From positions 6,602,011 to 6,666,010 of the forward strand of contig NZ_JARUBH010000009.1 in assembly GCF_029626105.1 (NCBI RefSeq): a stretch of DNA of 64,000 bases, in the 5' to 3' direction. This document shows, in pieces, positions 1-9,290 of the stretch (the first letter of the stretch is position 1; each line of letters opens with the position of its first letter). Origin of the DNA: Solwaraspora sp. WMMD792. GTDB taxonomy: Bacteria > Actinomycetota > Actinomycetes > Mycobacteriales > Micromonosporaceae. The position numbers and the translations under genes were made by a program. The notes under the pieces were generated by a model, which made no database searches, had not been told where the DNA came from, and worked only from the letters and a program-made list of their open reading frames with translations.

Positions 1-1
1 C

Positions 2-220
2 CAGCTCCGGGATCACATCGAGGCCAGCTTCAAGGTCGAGGGTGATCTGCGTCGGGAGGTTGCCGCAGACATCCGCCGCAAGGTGGAGATCGGCTGCTAC
101 GAGGGCATCCGGCACCGCCGCGGGTTGCCCGTGCACGGCCAGCGCACCCGGACCAACGCCCGGACCCGCAAGGGCCCGAAGCGGACCGTCGCCGGCAAGA
201 AGAAGCCGGGCAAGAAGTAG
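2..220 (+). CDS. rpsM: 30S ribosomal protein S13 (5'-truncated by window edge)
   Basis: An open frame runs from the window edge to TAG at 218-220 and gives the last 72 residues of S13, a 30S head protein that contacts the P-site tRNA and the 50S subunit. The helical C-terminal part is followed by the basic tail with the family's [14 protein letters not shown] signature and a terminal run of Lys. The N-terminal half lies outside the window. rpsK follows 61 bp downstream with rpsD and rpoA after it, the standard alpha-operon order, which supports the call. Confidence 0.96.
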   Translation, partial: QLRDHIEASFKVEGDLRREVAADIRRKVEIGCYEGIRHRRGLPVHGQRTRTNARTRKGPKRTVAGKKKPGKK

Positions 221-281
221 TCCTGGCCGACGCCGGGCTCGCCCGGATACCTCGATCGTTCAATAGGAGCGCAGAAAACTT

Positions 282-689
282 ATGCCACCGAAGGCTCGCG
301 CTGGAGCCGCTGTCAAGAAGGTCCGGCGCAAGGAACGCAAGAACGTCGCCCACGGGCAGGCGCACATCAAGAGCACCTTCAACAACACCATCGTCTCGAT
401 CACCGACCCGACCGGTGCGGTGATCTCCTGGGCCTCCGCCGGCCAGGTCGGTTTCAAGGGCTCCCGCAAGTCGACGCCGTTCGCCGCACAGCTGGCCGCC
501 GAGGCCGCCGCCCGGCGGGCGATGGAGCACGGCATGCGCAAGGTCGACGTCTTCGTCAAGGGCCCCGGCTCCGGCCGGGAGACCGCCATCCGTTCGTTGC
601 AGGCCGTCGGCCTGGAGGTCGGGCAGATCTCCGATGTCACGCCGCAGCCGCACAACGGGTGCCGTCCGCCGAAGCGTCGCCGGGTCTGA
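282..689 (+). CDS. rpsK: 30S ribosomal protein S11
   Basis: S11 is a platform protein of the small subunit that helps shape the mRNA exit channel and the E site. The 135-residue product has the usual length and the family core ([21 protein letters not shown], then a [14 protein letters not shown] segment and the C-terminal [18 protein letters not shown]). The ATG is preceded by AGGAG about 12 nt upstream. It sits between rpsM and rpsD, with only 14 bp to rpsD, so it is almost certainly co-transcribed with the alpha operon. Confidence 0.98.
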
Positions 690-703
690 GAGGTTAGGAA
701 GAG

Positions 704-1330
704 ATGGCTCGTTACACGGGTGCTGACTGCCGCCGTTGCCGGCGGGAGAAGATGAAGCTGTTCCTCAAGGGCAGCAAGTGCGATGGGCCGAAGTGCCCGT
801 TCGAATCCCGGCCCTTCCCGCCCGGCCAGCACGGCCGTGGTCGGACCAAGGAGACCGAGTACCTCCTCCAGCTGCGGGAGAAGCAGAAGGCCCGCCGGGT
901 GTACGGCGTGCTGGAGAAGCAGTTCCGCGGCTACTACGAGGAAGCAGTGGCCAAGCAGGCGAAGACCGGTGAGGTGCTGCTGCAGATCCTGGAGTCCCGG
1001 ATTGACAACGTCGTGTACCGGGCTGGCTACGCCAAGTCCCGGGACATGGCGCGCCAGCTGGTCAAGCACGGGCACTTCATGGTCAACGGCAAGAAGGTCG
1101 ACATCCCCTCGTTCCGCGTCAAGGAGCACGACATCGTCGAGGTGCGGACGAAGTCGAAGGAGCTGACCCCGTTCCTGGTCGCCCAGGGCGAAGCCGGTTC
1201 CAAGACCGTCCCGGCCTGGCTGGAGGCGATCCCCAGCCAGATGAAGATCCTCGTGCACTCCATGCCGGCGCGTCAGACGATCGACACGCAGGTTCAGGAG
1301 CAGCTGATCGTCGAGCTCTACTCGAAGTGA
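704..1330 (+). CDS. rpsD: 30S ribosomal protein S4, zinc-binding (C+) form
   Basis: S4 nucleates 16S rRNA 5'-domain assembly and, in many bacteria, is a translational repressor of its own operon. The 208-residue product starts MARYTGADCRRCRR and carries four cysteines (C9, C12, C26, C31) arranged as the zinc-ribbon of the C+ form of S4. The S4 RNA-binding domain follows (about residues 95-160, ESRIDNVVYRAGYAKSRDMARQ). The start has a GAGGTTAGGAAG leader. It lies between rpsK and rpoA. Confidence 0.98.
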   Translation: MARYTGADCRRCRREKMKLFLKGSKCDGPKCPFESRPFPPGQHGRGRTKETEYLLQLREKQKARRVYGVLEKQFRGYYEEAVAKQAKTGEVLLQILESRIDNVVYRAGYAKSRDMARQLVKHGHFMVNGKKVDIPSFRVKEHDIVEVRTKSKELTPFLVAQGEAGSKTVPAWLEAIPSQMKILVHSMPARQTIDTQVQEQLIVELYSK

Positions 1331-1457
1331 GCCACCCCGTCGACGGGGGGTCGCGGTCGACCGGCGTCACCGACGTACGGCACCGGCCCGGCCCCCGTCG
1401 ACGGGCGCACGACCGACGGGCGTCATATAGCGGTCGCCCCGACCCAAGGAGAAGTAC

Positions 1458-2480
1458 GTGCTCATCAGCCAGCGGCCGACTCTGTCCGAGGAGTCGATCA
1501 GCGACACGAGGTCCCTGTTCACCATCGAGCCGTTGGAGCCGGGTTTCGGCTACACGCTCGGCAACTCGCTGCGGCGTACCCTGCTCAGCTCCATTCCGGG
1601 CGCGGCGGTCACCAGCATCAAGATCGACGGCGTGCTGCACGAGTTCACCACGATCCCCGGCGTCAAGGAGGACGTGGTCGAGCTGGTCATGAACGTCAAG
1701 GAGCTGTGCGTCAGCTCCGAGCACGACGAGCCGGTCAGCATGTACCTGCGCAAGCAGGGCCCCGGTGACGTGACCGCCGGAGACATCCAGCCGCCGGCCG
1801 GGGTCTCGGTGCACAACCCGGACCTCAAGTTGGCCACCCTCAACGGCAAGGGCCGCCTCGACATGGAGCTCACCGTCGAGCGGGGTCGCGGGTACGTCAC
1901 CGCCGCGCAGAACAAGCAGGCCGGTGCCGAGATCGGCCGGATCCCGGTCGACTCGATCTACTCGCCGGTGCTCAAGGTCACCTACCGGGTGGAGGCGACC
2001 CGGGTCGAGCAGCGGACCGACTTCGACCGGCTGATCATCGACGTCGAGACCAAGGCGTCGATCGGGCCGCGTACCGCGCTGGCCTCGGCCGGCTCCACCC
2101 TGGTCGAGCTGTTCGGCCTGGCCCGCGAGCTGGACGAGACCGCGGAGGGCATCGACATCGGGCCGTCGCCGCAGGACGCCCAGCTGGCCGCTGACCTGGC
2201 GCTGCCGATCGAGGAGCTGGACCTGACCGTACGGTCGTACAACTGCCTCAAGCGCGAGGGCATCAACAGCGTCGGCGAGCTGATCGGGCGGACCGAAGCG
2301 GACCTCCTCGATATAAGGAATTTCGGTCAGAAGTCGATCGACGAGGTCAAGATGAAGCTCGCCGGGATGGGGCTGGGTCTGAAGGATTCGGCGCCCAACT
2401 TCGACCCGGCACACGTCGTGGACTCCTTCAGCGAAGCCGACTACGACACCGACGACTACCGCGAGACCGAGCAGCTGTAA
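1458..2480 (+). CDS. rpoA: DNA-directed RNA polymerase subunit alpha
   Basis: Alpha dimerises to scaffold RNA polymerase assembly, and its C-terminal domain binds UP elements and activators. The 340-residue product has the alpha-NTD (about 1-230, with [20 protein letters not shown] for dimer and beta contact), a linker and the alpha-CTD (about 250-315, ending in [19 protein letters not shown]). The start is GTG with AAGGAGAAG upstream. The 127-bp gap after rpsD contains two palindromes centred on GTCGAC (about 1335-1348 and 1393-1406), so a separate promoter or processing site for rpoA-rplQ is possible. Confidence 0.98.
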   Translation: MLISQRPTLSEESISDTRSLFTIEPLEPGFGYTLGNSLRRTLLSSIPGAAVTSIKIDGVLHEFTTIPGVKEDVVELVMNVKELCVSSEHDEPVSMYLRKQGPGDVTAGDIQPPAGVSVHNPDLKLATLNGKGRLDMELTVERGRGYVTAAQNKQAGAEIGRIPVDSIYSPVLKVTYRVEATRVEQRTDFDRLIIDVETKASIGPRTALASAGSTLVELFGLARELDETAEGIDIGPSPQDAQLAADLALPIEELDLTVRSYNCLKREGINSVGELIGRTEADLLDIRNFGQKSIDEVKMKLAGMGLGLKDSAPNFDPAHVVDSFSEADYDTDDYRETEQL

Positions 2481-2514
2481 CGCCGGCTGCCGCCACCACT
2501 GAGGAGCACCAACC

Positions 2515-3090
2515 ATGCCCACGCCCACCAAGGGCCCCCGCCTCGGCGGCAGCCCCGCGCACGAGCGGATGATGCTGGCCAACCTGGCCACCTCGCTGTT
2601 CCGGTACGGCAAGATCAAGACCACCGAGACCAAGGCGAAGCGGCTGCGTCCCCTCGCGGAGCAGCTGATCACCAAGGCCAAGCGGGGCGACCTGCACTCG
2701 CGCCGTCGGGTGCTGACCGTCGTGCGGGACAAGGACGTGGTCTTCGAGCTGTTCGACCAGATCGCGCCCCGGTTCGCCAACCGTCCGGGTGGCTACACCC
2801 GGATCGTGAAGACCGGACCGCGTAAGGGCGACAACGCCCCGATGGCGATCATCGAGCTGGTCGAGGAGCTGGTGGTGACCACCCCGGCGCCGGCCAAGGC
2901 CGACCGTCGGGCGGCCGCCCAGCAGGACAAGGTCGAGGCGCTCGCCGGTGCCGACGAGGCACCGGCCGCGCGTACCGACGCGGACACCGCGGCCGACCAG
3001 GACGCCGAGCCGCCGGTGTCGGCCTCCGGTGACACCGACACCGCTGCCACCCAGGCCGCCCCGGCCGGCGAAGGCGACAACAAGGCCTGA
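2515..3090 (+). CDS. rplQ: 50S ribosomal protein L17 with C-terminal extension
   Basis: L17 lies near the peptide exit tunnel of the large subunit. Residues 1 to about 120 form the conserved L17 fold ([20 protein letters not shown] at the start, then the [22 protein letters not shown] region). About 70 further residues are low-complexity and rich in Ala, Asp and Glu, which roughly matches extended L17 proteins of other actinobacteria; that tail is probably disordered. The gene follows rpoA by 34 bp and is the last gene of the alpha operon, with a strong hairpin 45 bp after its stop. Confidence 0.97.
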   Translation: MPTPTKGPRLGGSPAHERMMLANLATSLFRYGKIKTTETKAKRLRPLAEQLITKAKRGDLHSRRRVLTVVRDKDVVFELFDQIAPRFANRPGGYTRIVKTGPRKGDNAPMAIIELVEELVVTTPAPAKADRRAAAQQDKVEALAGADEAPAARTDADTAADQDAEPPVSASGDTDTAATQAAPAGEGDNKA

Positions 3091-3135
3091 GCCGCCGATT
3101 AGGGCGACACGGCCTGGTCGGTGACGACCACATCC

Positions 3136-3175
3136 GGTGGGACCCGGCGCTGCGACAGCGGCGTCGGGTCCCACC
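3136..3175 (+). terminator. Rho-independent-type terminator after rplQ
   Basis: Two perfectly complementary 11-bp arms (3136-3146 and 3165-3175) enclose an 18-nt loop and are followed by GTCTTT. The hairpin lies between rplQ and truA, so it probably ends the alpha operon or lowers read-through into truA. Confidence 0.7.
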
Positions 3176-3230
3176 GTCTTTCCGGCAACCACGCGACCTT
3201 TCCGGCAACCATCCGACACAGGAGGATCAG

Positions 3231-4064
3231 GTGCGGCAGGGGTACGTCCGGCTGCGGCTCGATGTCGCGTACGACGGCACCGACTTCTCCGGCTGGGCGG
3301 TGCAGCCGCAGCGGCGGACCGTCGCCGGGGTGCTGACCGAGGCCCTGGACCGGGCGTTCGGGCCAGGCGTCGCACTTGGGCTGACCGTGGCCGGGCGTAC
3401 CGACGCGGGGGTGCACGCCACCGGCCAGGTGTGCCACCTCGACGTGCCGGCCGAGGTGTGGAGCGAACGGTCCGCGACGCTGCTGCGCCGGTTCGCCGGT
3501 ACGCTGCCCCGCGACGTCCGGGTGCGGGCGGTCACCGAGGTGCCGGCCGACTTCGAGGCCCGGTTCGCGGCCACCTACCGGCGGTACGCCTACCGGGTCA
3601 CCGACGCCCCGTACGGTGCGGAGCCGCTGCGCCGGCACGACACCCTCGCCTGGCCCCGTCCGCTCGACCTGGCCGCGCTGAACGCCGCCGCCGCCGAGCT
3701 GGTCGGCGAGCACGACTTCGCCGCGTACTGCCGGCGCAAGGAGCACGCCACCACGATCCGGCAGATCACCCGGCTGGACTGGCACCGGGACGCGGACGGG
3801 ACACTGATCGGCACCGTACAGGCGGACGCGTTCTGCCAGGCGATGGTGCGTAGCCTGGTCGGGGCGATGCTGTTCGTCGGTGACGGCCGCCGGCCGGTCG
3901 ACTGGCCGGGCAGCCTGCTGACCCGGCGGGAACGGTCCAGTGAGGTCACCGTCGCCCCGCCGCACGGACTCACCCTGGTCGAGGTCGGCTACCCCACCGA
4001 CCCGGCAGGTTACGCGGCCCGCGCCAGCGTCACCCGCCGGCTGCGGCTACCGGCTGCCGACTGA
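3231..4064 (+). CDS. truA: tRNA pseudouridine(38-40) synthase TruA
   Basis: TruA isomerises U38, U39 and U40 in tRNA anticodon stems to pseudouridine. The catalytic Asp is visible in GRTDAGVHATGQ (D58), and the family's FEARF and YCRRKEH motifs follow. The product is 277 residues, normal for actinobacterial TruA. A GTG start was chosen because AGGAGGAT lies directly upstream. truA after rplQ is a common actinobacterial order. The gene ends 7 bp before the stop of the convergent gene at 4072. Confidence 0.95.
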   Translation: MRQGYVRLRLDVAYDGTDFSGWAVQPQRRTVAGVLTEALDRAFGPGVALGLTVAGRTDAGVHATGQVCHLDVPAEVWSERSATLLRRFAGTLPRDVRVRAVTEVPADFEARFAATYRRYAYRVTDAPYGAEPLRRHDTLAWPRPLDLAALNAAAAELVGEHDFAAYCRRKEHATTIRQITRLDWHRDADGTLIGTVQADAFCQAMVRSLVGAMLFVGDGRRPVDWPGSLLTRRERSSEVTVAPPHGLTLVEVGYPTDPAGYAARASVTRRLRLPAAD

Positions 4065-4071
4065 CGGCCGG

Positions 4072-5532
4072 TCACCGAGCTGCTGCCGCGTCGGCCCCGG
4101 CGTCGGCTGCATCCGGTGCCGACTCGCCGTCGGCCGCTGCGGGATCGCCGTCGGACTCGGCCGGCTCGTCCGGTGCTGCCGGTTGCACTGCCCGCTTCTC
4201 CAGCACGTTCGCCTGCAGGTGCAGTTGCAGCATGTCGAAGAGGATCTGCCGGGCGTACGGGTCGTCGGCGGGCACCGGTTCGCTGTCGGCGCGGGCGATC
4301 ACGCAGTACATCAGGAAGTGGCCGAGCGAGTGCCAGCCGACCTGGGCGGAGGAGAGCGCGATCGCCTCGGTCCCCTCGTCGGCGATCATGCCCTGAAAGC
4401 GGCCCTTCTCCTCGTCGACCATCGGCTTGATCCGGGTGTGTGCCCATTCCGCGCCGGAGGCGTCGGCCAGATTGAACACCCCGGTGGTGATCAGGTACTC
4501 GCCGGTCGGTGACCGTAGCGTGCCGCGGACCACCTGGTTGCAGCCGAGCTCGTCGAGCAGGGTGCCGATGTCGCCGGCGACCGCCGCCCGGCAGCGCTCC
4601 TCGATCTGGGTCTTCAGCAGCCGGTACGGCGGCTCGGCCGGGTCGATCACGATGTCACCGGTCGGGAAGACCTCCTCAACGGTGAGCGGCTGCGGGTCGG
4701 CCTCCCGGGAGCTGATGTCCCGGGGGACCACGGTCGGTGCCGCCGCCGGTGCACCCGCCGCCGCCCGCCCGTTACGTTCGTCCACGACGATGAAGTACGA
4801 GCTCAGCCCGCAGACGCCGAGCATCAGCAGGACGGCGACGCCGCTGATCACGACCTGCCACAGCTTTGTCGACGACCACACTGCCGTGGCCGGCCCGGTC
4901 GGTCGCCGGCCGTGAGGTTCAGTGGGACCGTCGGTCGGGGGTCGACGCGGTCGGGGGGTCCTGCCCGGCGGCGGGGCGGTGCCCGGCCGCCGACGTCCGG
5001 CCTGACGACGTGTCCTGGGACTCCGAGGCGATCCGGGCGCGGTAGGTCCGCCGGCGGGCGGCGCGCCGCCCGCCGGGCTCGGTGCGGCCGGCGGCGGGAA
5101 TGCCGGCGGGGGCCGGAATGCCTGCGGCGGTGGCACAGCGTAGTGTGCCGGGCCGGCACCGCGCTGCGGCGGCGCGACGCCCGGCGGCGGTACGGCGTAG
5201 CGCGCCGGCCCGGTGCCGCGCGGTACGGCGTAGTGCGCCGGCCCGGCACCCGGCGGCGGTGCGGCAGGCGGCGGCCGACTCGGCAGCCCCGGATGCGGTT
5301 GGGGCTGAGCGCGGGGATGCGGTTGGGGCTGGGCGCGGGGGTGTGCTCCCGGCGGCGGCTGGGCCCCGGGGCGCGGTCGCGGTGACGGCTGTCCACCGGG
5401 GTGTGCTCGGGGTGTCGGCTGGGGCCGGGGGCGCGGTGGCGTCGGCGGTACACCGGCGGACCCCGGCGGCCGAGCCGATTGATCGGGTCGAATCGGCCGG
5501 CGGTCCGCGCCGGATTCGTACCCGTACGTCAT
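4072..5532 (-). CDS. Pro-rich single-pass membrane protein of unknown function
   Basis: I do not recognise a named family. From the ATG at 5532 (MTYGYESG) the product has 486 residues. The first roughly 215 are cytoplasmic low complexity, mostly Pro, Ala, Arg and Gly with short repeats such as HPRAQPQ and GPAHYAVP. One transmembrane helix follows (about 224-246, VISGVAVLLMLGVCGLSSYF), then an extracellular domain of about 200 residues with two Cys and an Asp/Ala-rich tail. An upstream ATG at 5604 would add 24 residues, but the MTYGY start fits better. The architecture suggests an envelope protein with a disordered cytoplasmic arm; function unknown. Confidence 0.75.
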   Translation of the reverse strand: MTYGYESGADRRPIRPDQSARPPGSAGVPPTPPRPRPQPTPRAHPGGQPSPRPRPGAQPPPGAHPRAQPQPHPRAQPQPHPGLPSRPPPAAPPPGAGPAHYAVPRGTGPARYAVPPPGVAPPQRGAGPAHYAVPPPQAFRPPPAFPPPAAPSPAGGAPPAGGPTAPGSPRSPRTRRQAGRRRPGTAPPPGRTPRPRRPPTDGPTEPHGRRPTGPATAVWSSTKLWQVVISGVAVLLMLGVCGLSSYFIVVDERNGRAAAGAPAAAPTVVPRDISSREADPQPLTVEEVFPTGDIVIDPAEPPYRLLKTQIEERCRAAVAGDIGTLLDELGCNQVVRGTLRSPTGEYLITTGVFNLADASGAEWAHTRIKPMVDEEKGRFQGMIADEGTEAIALSSAQVGWHSLGHFLMYCVIARADSEPVPADDPYARQILFDMLQLHLQANVLEKRAVQPAAPDEPAESDGDPAAADGESAPDAADAGADAAAAR

Positions 5533-5654
5533 ATCGCACAGAGTAACGGACGGATTGGGGGGAGAGCTGCCGGTCAAGACTTGCATCAATTGAAGATCGG
5601 GCATAAGCCCTATCGATCGTGGTGACCGCCGTCAACGCCGTACCCAGGTTGGGC

Positions 5655-5660
5655 GACAAT
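5655..5660 (+). promoter_or_regulatory. Candidate -10 element for a leaderless methyltransferase mRNA
   Basis: GACAAT ends 6 nt before the GTG at 5667 and no Shine-Dalgarno sequence lies between. This matches the -10-to-start spacing of other leaderless-looking genes in the window, although this hexamer departs from TANNNT at position 1. Confidence 0.35.
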
Positions 5661-5666
5661 GCCCCG

Positions 5667-6281
5667 GTGACCGGCGACCACTACTTCAGCCCGCAACCCG
5701 GCACCGCGGACGTACGGTCGGAGATCGAGTTCACGGTGGCCGGGCGCGACTACCCGCTGACCGCCGCCGCCGGGGTGTTCTCCGCCGGCCGGCTCGACCC
5801 GGGCACCGCCGTACTGCTGCGCAAGGCCGACCTGCCCGCGCCGACCGACCCCGGTCCCTTCCTCGACCTCGGCTGCGGGTACGGCCCGATCACCTGCGTG
5901 CTGGCCGACCAGGCACCGGCCGCAACGGTCTACGCGGTGGACGTCAACGCCCGCGCCCGCGAGCTCACCCTGCTCAACGCCGACCGGCTCGGCGTCGCCG
6001 ACCGGGTCCGGGTTGCTGATCCGGATTGCGTGCCGCCGGAGCTCACCTTCACCCAGCTGTGGTCCAACCCGCCGATCAGGGTCGGCAAGGCGGAACTGCA
6101 CGCCCTGCTCGCCCGCTGGCTGCCCCGCCTCGCCCCGGGCGGCGTCGGCTGGCTGGTCATCGCCCGCTACCTGGGCGGCGACTCGGTGCAGCAGTGGCTG
6201 CGGGAGCAGGGCTGGCAGGTGGATCGGCACGCCAGCCAGAAGGGCTACCGGGTGCTGCGGGTCACCCACCACGCCGACTGA
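5667..6281 (+). CDS. Class I SAM methyltransferase, RsmC/RlmG small-domain family
   Basis: The 204-residue protein is a class I SAM-dependent methyltransferase of the MTS family that modifies guanine N2 in rRNA (RsmC-like). It starts TGDHYFSPQPG, as in actinobacterial members, and has the SAM-binding motif I LDLGCGYGP (about 66-74), an acidic motif II (VYAVDVN) and the catalytic SNPPIRVGK motif that defines guanine-N2 methyltransferases. An in-frame GTG at 5619 would add 16 residues that do not look conserved, so GTG 5667 is preferred. The exact rRNA target cannot be read from the sequence. Confidence 0.85.
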   Translation: MTGDHYFSPQPGTADVRSEIEFTVAGRDYPLTAAAGVFSAGRLDPGTAVLLRKADLPAPTDPGPFLDLGCGYGPITCVLADQAPAATVYAVDVNARARELTLLNADRLGVADRVRVADPDCVPPELTFTQLWSNPPIRVGKAELHALLARWLPRLAPGGVGWLVIARYLGGDSVQQWLREQGWQVDRHASQKGYRVLRVTHHAD

Positions 6282-6377
6282 CCGGTAGGCCAGGTAAGCC
6301 AGAGCCAGTGCCGGACGCCCAGCCGGCGGCGCGAATCTCAGCTGCCGACGACAGGCCCGATCAGGCACCATGCCTGG

Positions 6378-8054
6378 GTGGGATACGTGGACGTGGCCGC
6401 GGTGGGGCACACCCTGCCGGATGGTCGGGAGCTCTTTGCCGACGTGTCGTTCCGGGTCGGTGAGGGTGCGAAGGTGGCACTGGTCGGTCCGAACGGCGCC
6501 GGCAAGACGACGCTGCTGCGGATGGTCGCCGGTGACCTGCCGGTGGCCACCGGAGCAGTCGCCCGCGCCGGCGGGCTCGGCGTGATGCGGCAGTTCATCG
6601 GCATGATCGGCGACGACCGTACCCTCGCCGACCTGGCACTGTCGCTCGCCCCGCCGCCGCTGCGGGCCGCAGGAGAACGGCTCGCCGCCGCCGAACGGGC
6701 CGTGCATGCCGCGGAGGCCGCCGGCGCGACCCCGGCCGCCGCCGAGAAAACCCAGATCGGGTACGCCAACGCCCTCGCCGCCTGGGGCGAAGCCGGCGGC
6801 TACGAGGCCGAGGTCGTCTTCGACACGGTGGCCACCGCCGTGCTCGACCTGCCGTGGGAACGGGTCCATGACCGTCCCGTCCGGACACTCTCCGGTGGAC
6901 AGCAGAAACGGTTCGCGTTGGAGTTGCTGCTGCGTGGCACCGACGAGGTGCTGCTGCTCGACGAGCCGGACAACTTCCTCGACGTACCCGGGAAACGGTG
7001 GCTGGAGCAGCGGCTGCGCGAGTCGACCAAGTCGGTGCTCTACGTCTCGCATGACCGGGAGCTGCTGGCCCAGACCGCCGACCGGGTGGTCGCCGTCGAA
7101 GGCGGCTCCGCGTGGACCCATCCGGGCGGCTTCGCCAGCTGGCACTCCGCGCGGGTCGCCCGGCACGCCCGGCTGGAGGAGCAGCGTCGCCGGTGGGACG
7201 AGGAGCACGAGAAGCTGCGCGAGCTGATGCTGATGTACAAGCAGAAGGCGGCGTACAACGACGGGTTGGCCTCGCGGTACCAGGCCGCGCAGACCCGGCT
7301 GCGCAAGTTCGAGGAGGCCGGCCCGCCGCCGCTGCCACCGAAGGACCAGTCGCTGCGGATGCGGCTGTCCGGCGGCCGCACCGGCAAACGGGCGGTGATC
7401 TGCGAGCAGCTGGAGCTTGACGGGCTGACCTACCCGTTTGACCTGGAGATCTGGTACGGCGACCGGGTCGCGGTGCTCGGCGCCAACGGCACCGGCAAGT
7501 CGCACTTCCTGCGGTTGCTGGCCCGGGGCGGCACCGACCCGGACCCGGCGGCCGGCCCGATCGCCGGCGCGACGCTGGCCCCGGTGGCCCACGACGGCAT
7601 GGTCCGGCTCGGCGCCCGGGTGCGTCCCGGCCACTTCTCGCAGACCCACGACCGGCCGGAACTGCTCGACCAGACCCTCGCCGACGTACTGTGGCGCGGC
7701 GACGACCACCGCGACGGGATGGACCGGCACGCGGCGATGGCCGTGCTGTCCCGCTACGACCTGGCCGGCCAGGGCGACCAGCGGTTCGGCACCCTCTCCG
7801 GTGGCCAGCAGGCCCGGTTCCTGGTGCTGCTGCTGGAGTTGTCCGGCGCGACCCTGCTGCTGCTCGACGAGCCGACCGACAACCTGGACCTGGCGTCGGC
7901 GGAGGCGCTGGAGGAAGGGCTGAAGGCCTTCGAGGGTACGGTGATCGCGGTCACCCACGACCGTTGGTTCAGCCGGTCGTTCGACCGGTTCGTGCTGTTC
8001 CAGGGCGACGGCGAGGTGGTCGAGGTCCCCGAGCCGGTCTGGGACGTCCGTTGA
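6378..8054 (+). CDS. ABC-F family ATPase (ribosome-associated type)
   Basis: Two ABC ATPase domains are fused with no membrane segment, the ABC-F layout; characterised relatives act on the ribosome. In domain 1, Walker A is GPNGAGKTT (residues 37-45), the signature LSGGQQKR and Walker B LLLDEPDNFLD. A charged inter-domain linker (about 245-325) follows. Domain 2 has GANGTGKS, LSGGQQAR and DEPTDNLD. Both halves have catalytic Glu and switch His (SHDRE, THDRW), so both look active. In domain 1 the usual EPTNHLD reads EPDNFLD. Start GTG; 558 residues. Whether it protects against an antibiotic cannot be told. Confidence 0.9.
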   Translation: MGYVDVAAVGHTLPDGRELFADVSFRVGEGAKVALVGPNGAGKTTLLRMVAGDLPVATGAVARAGGLGVMRQFIGMIGDDRTLADLALSLAPPPLRAAGERLAAAERAVHAAEAAGATPAAAEKTQIGYANALAAWGEAGGYEAEVVFDTVATAVLDLPWERVHDRPVRTLSGGQQKRFALELLLRGTDEVLLLDEPDNFLDVPGKRWLEQRLRESTKSVLYVSHDRELLAQTADRVVAVEGGSAWTHPGGFASWHSARVARHARLEEQRRRWDEEHEKLRELMLMYKQKAAYNDGLASRYQAAQTRLRKFEEAGPPPLPPKDQSLRMRLSGGRTGKRAVICEQLELDGLTYPFDLEIWYGDRVAVLGANGTGKSHFLRLLARGGTDPDPAAGPIAGATLAPVAHDGMVRLGARVRPGHFSQTHDRPELLDQTLADVLWRGDDHRDGMDRHAAMAVLSRYDLAGQGDQRFGTLSGGQQARFLVLLLELSGATLLLLDEPTDNLDLASAEALEEGLKAFEGTVIAVTHDRWFSRSFDRFVLFQGDGEVVEVPEPVWDVR

Positions 8055-8060
8055 CCGTCG

Positions 8061-8066
8061 TAGGCT
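8061..8066 (+). promoter_or_regulatory. Candidate -10 (TAGGCT) for leaderless aldo/keto reductase mRNA
   Basis: TAGGCT fits TANNNT and ends 7 nt before the GTG at 8074, with no ribosome binding site between. The same hexamer stands at the same distance before glmS and nearly so before alr. Confidence 0.45.
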
Positions 8067-8073
8067 GGCCGGT

Positions 8074-9063
8074 GTGACTGAGATGATCTACCGCCGGTTG
8101 GGCAACTCCGGGCTGATGGTGTCGGCGGTCGGGGTCGGCTGCAACAACTTCGGCCGCAAGCTCGACGCCGCCGGCACCCGGGCGGTGGTCGACGCGGCGA
8201 TCGACGCCGGGATCACCCTGTTCGACACCGCCGACATCTACGGCACGCCTTCGGGCGGTTCCGAGGAACAGCTCGGGGCGGCGCTGCGCGGCCGCCGTGA
8301 CGACGTGGTGCTGGCCACCAAGTTCGGCATGGACATGTCGGGGATGAACGGCGTCGACCACGGGGTACGCGGCTCGCGGCGGTACATCGTGCGGGCCGTC
8401 GAGGCGTCGTTGCGTCGACTCGGCACCGACCACATCGACCTGTACCAGTTCCACGAGCCGGACCCGGTCACCCCGATCGAGGAGACCCTGCAGGCCCTGG
8501 ACGACCTGGTACGCGGCGGCAAGGTCCGCTATCTGGGCTGCTCGAACTTTGCCGGCTGGCAGATCGCCGATGCGGCGTGGACCGCGCGTACCGGTGGGCT
8601 GTCGCCGTTCGTCAGTGCGCAGAACGAGTACAACCTGCTGGACCGGCGGGTGGAGCAGGAAGTGGTGCCGGCCTGCCAGCGCTTCGGACTGGGGCTGCTG
8701 CCGTACTTCCCGCTCGCCGACGGGCTGTTGACCGGCAAGTACCGCCGGAGTGAGGCGCCGCCGCCCGGCAGCCGGCTGGCCGGCGAGAGCAGCCGGTACG
8801 CCGCCCGGCTCGCCGGGGCGCCGTGGGACGTCATCGAGGCCCTCGACGCGTACGCCGCGAAGCGAAACCTGCCGCTGCTCACCGTCGCGATCGGCGGCCT
8901 GGCCGCGCAGCCGGCCGTGGCGTCGGTGATCGCCGGGGCGACCACCCCCGAGCAGGTACGGGCGAACGCCGCCGCCGGGACCTGGCAGCCGGACGCCGCC
9001 GACCTCGCCGAACTGCGGTCGATCCTGCCGGAGCCCGCCGGCCCCGGCGGCTCGCTGAGCTGA
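8074..9063 (+). CDS. Aldo/keto reductase
   Basis: A TIM-barrel NAD(P)H-dependent oxidoreductase of 329 residues, close to the YdjG/voltage-channel-beta-like AKR group. Visible catalytic-tetrad residues are Asp and Tyr in FDTADIYG, Lys in VVLATKFG and His in DLYQFHEPDP. The cofactor-binding part is VSAQNEYNLLDR and the later VIAGATTPEQVRANA segment. The start is GTG, probably leaderless. No pathway context is evident: it lies between an ABC-F gene and an accessory regulator pair. The substrate cannot be inferred. Confidence 0.9.
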   Translation: MTEMIYRRLGNSGLMVSAVGVGCNNFGRKLDAAGTRAVVDAAIDAGITLFDTADIYGTPSGGSEEQLGAALRGRRDDVVLATKFGMDMSGMNGVDHGVRGSRRYIVRAVEASLRRLGTDHIDLYQFHEPDPVTPIEETLQALDDLVRGGKVRYLGCSNFAGWQIADAAWTARTGGLSPFVSAQNEYNLLDRRVEQEVVPACQRFGLGLLPYFPLADGLLTGKYRRSEAPPPGSRLAGESSRYAARLAGAPWDVIEALDAYAAKRNLPLLTVAIGGLAAQPAVASVIAGATTPEQVRANAAAGTWQPDAADLAELRSILPEPAGPGGSLS

Positions 9064-9078
9064 CCGGAACTGCATCCA

Positions 9079-9145
9079 CAAGATCATGTGAGGCTCAGAT
9101 ACCCTACGTCGCGCTCGTAAGGTATCTGAGCCTCACATGATCTTG
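9079..9145. repeat. Perfect 25-bp inverted repeat with 17-nt spacer
   Basis: Arms 9079-9103 and 9121-9145 are exact reverse complements over 25 bp. The spacer itself pairs over 4 more bp (TACG 9105-9108 with CGTA 9116-9119) after one mismatch, leaving a 7-nt loop. The arms are about 48% GC, low for this genome. No T tract follows on the + strand. It could be a strong terminator for the aldo/keto reductase gene, a mobile-element end or an operator for the gene at 9291. Confidence 0.8.
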
Positions 9146-9290
9146 TCTCCTCGGCTGGACTTCCGCCGATGATCAATTAGCGGTTCAGCAATGGCGTCGT
9201 GGCGTTGTGGTAGAGATATGTCCACTCGATAGTGAATGTCGTCTGTCGATCATTCTGTCGTCGGTGAGTGGCATATCAGGAGGTGGCAAC

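Noticed and set aside
2921..3090. C-terminal extension of L17 as a frameshift product
   Set aside because: The Ala/Asp/Glu-rich tail continues in frame to a normal stop followed by a terminator, and similar tails are known in actinobacterial L17.
5610..7958. A 782-codon minus-strand frame opposite the methyltransferase and ABC-F genes
   Set aside because: It has no recognisable domain and Gly/Gln/Arg-biased composition typical of the antisense of GC-rich genes; the plus strand carries complete motif-bearing proteins.
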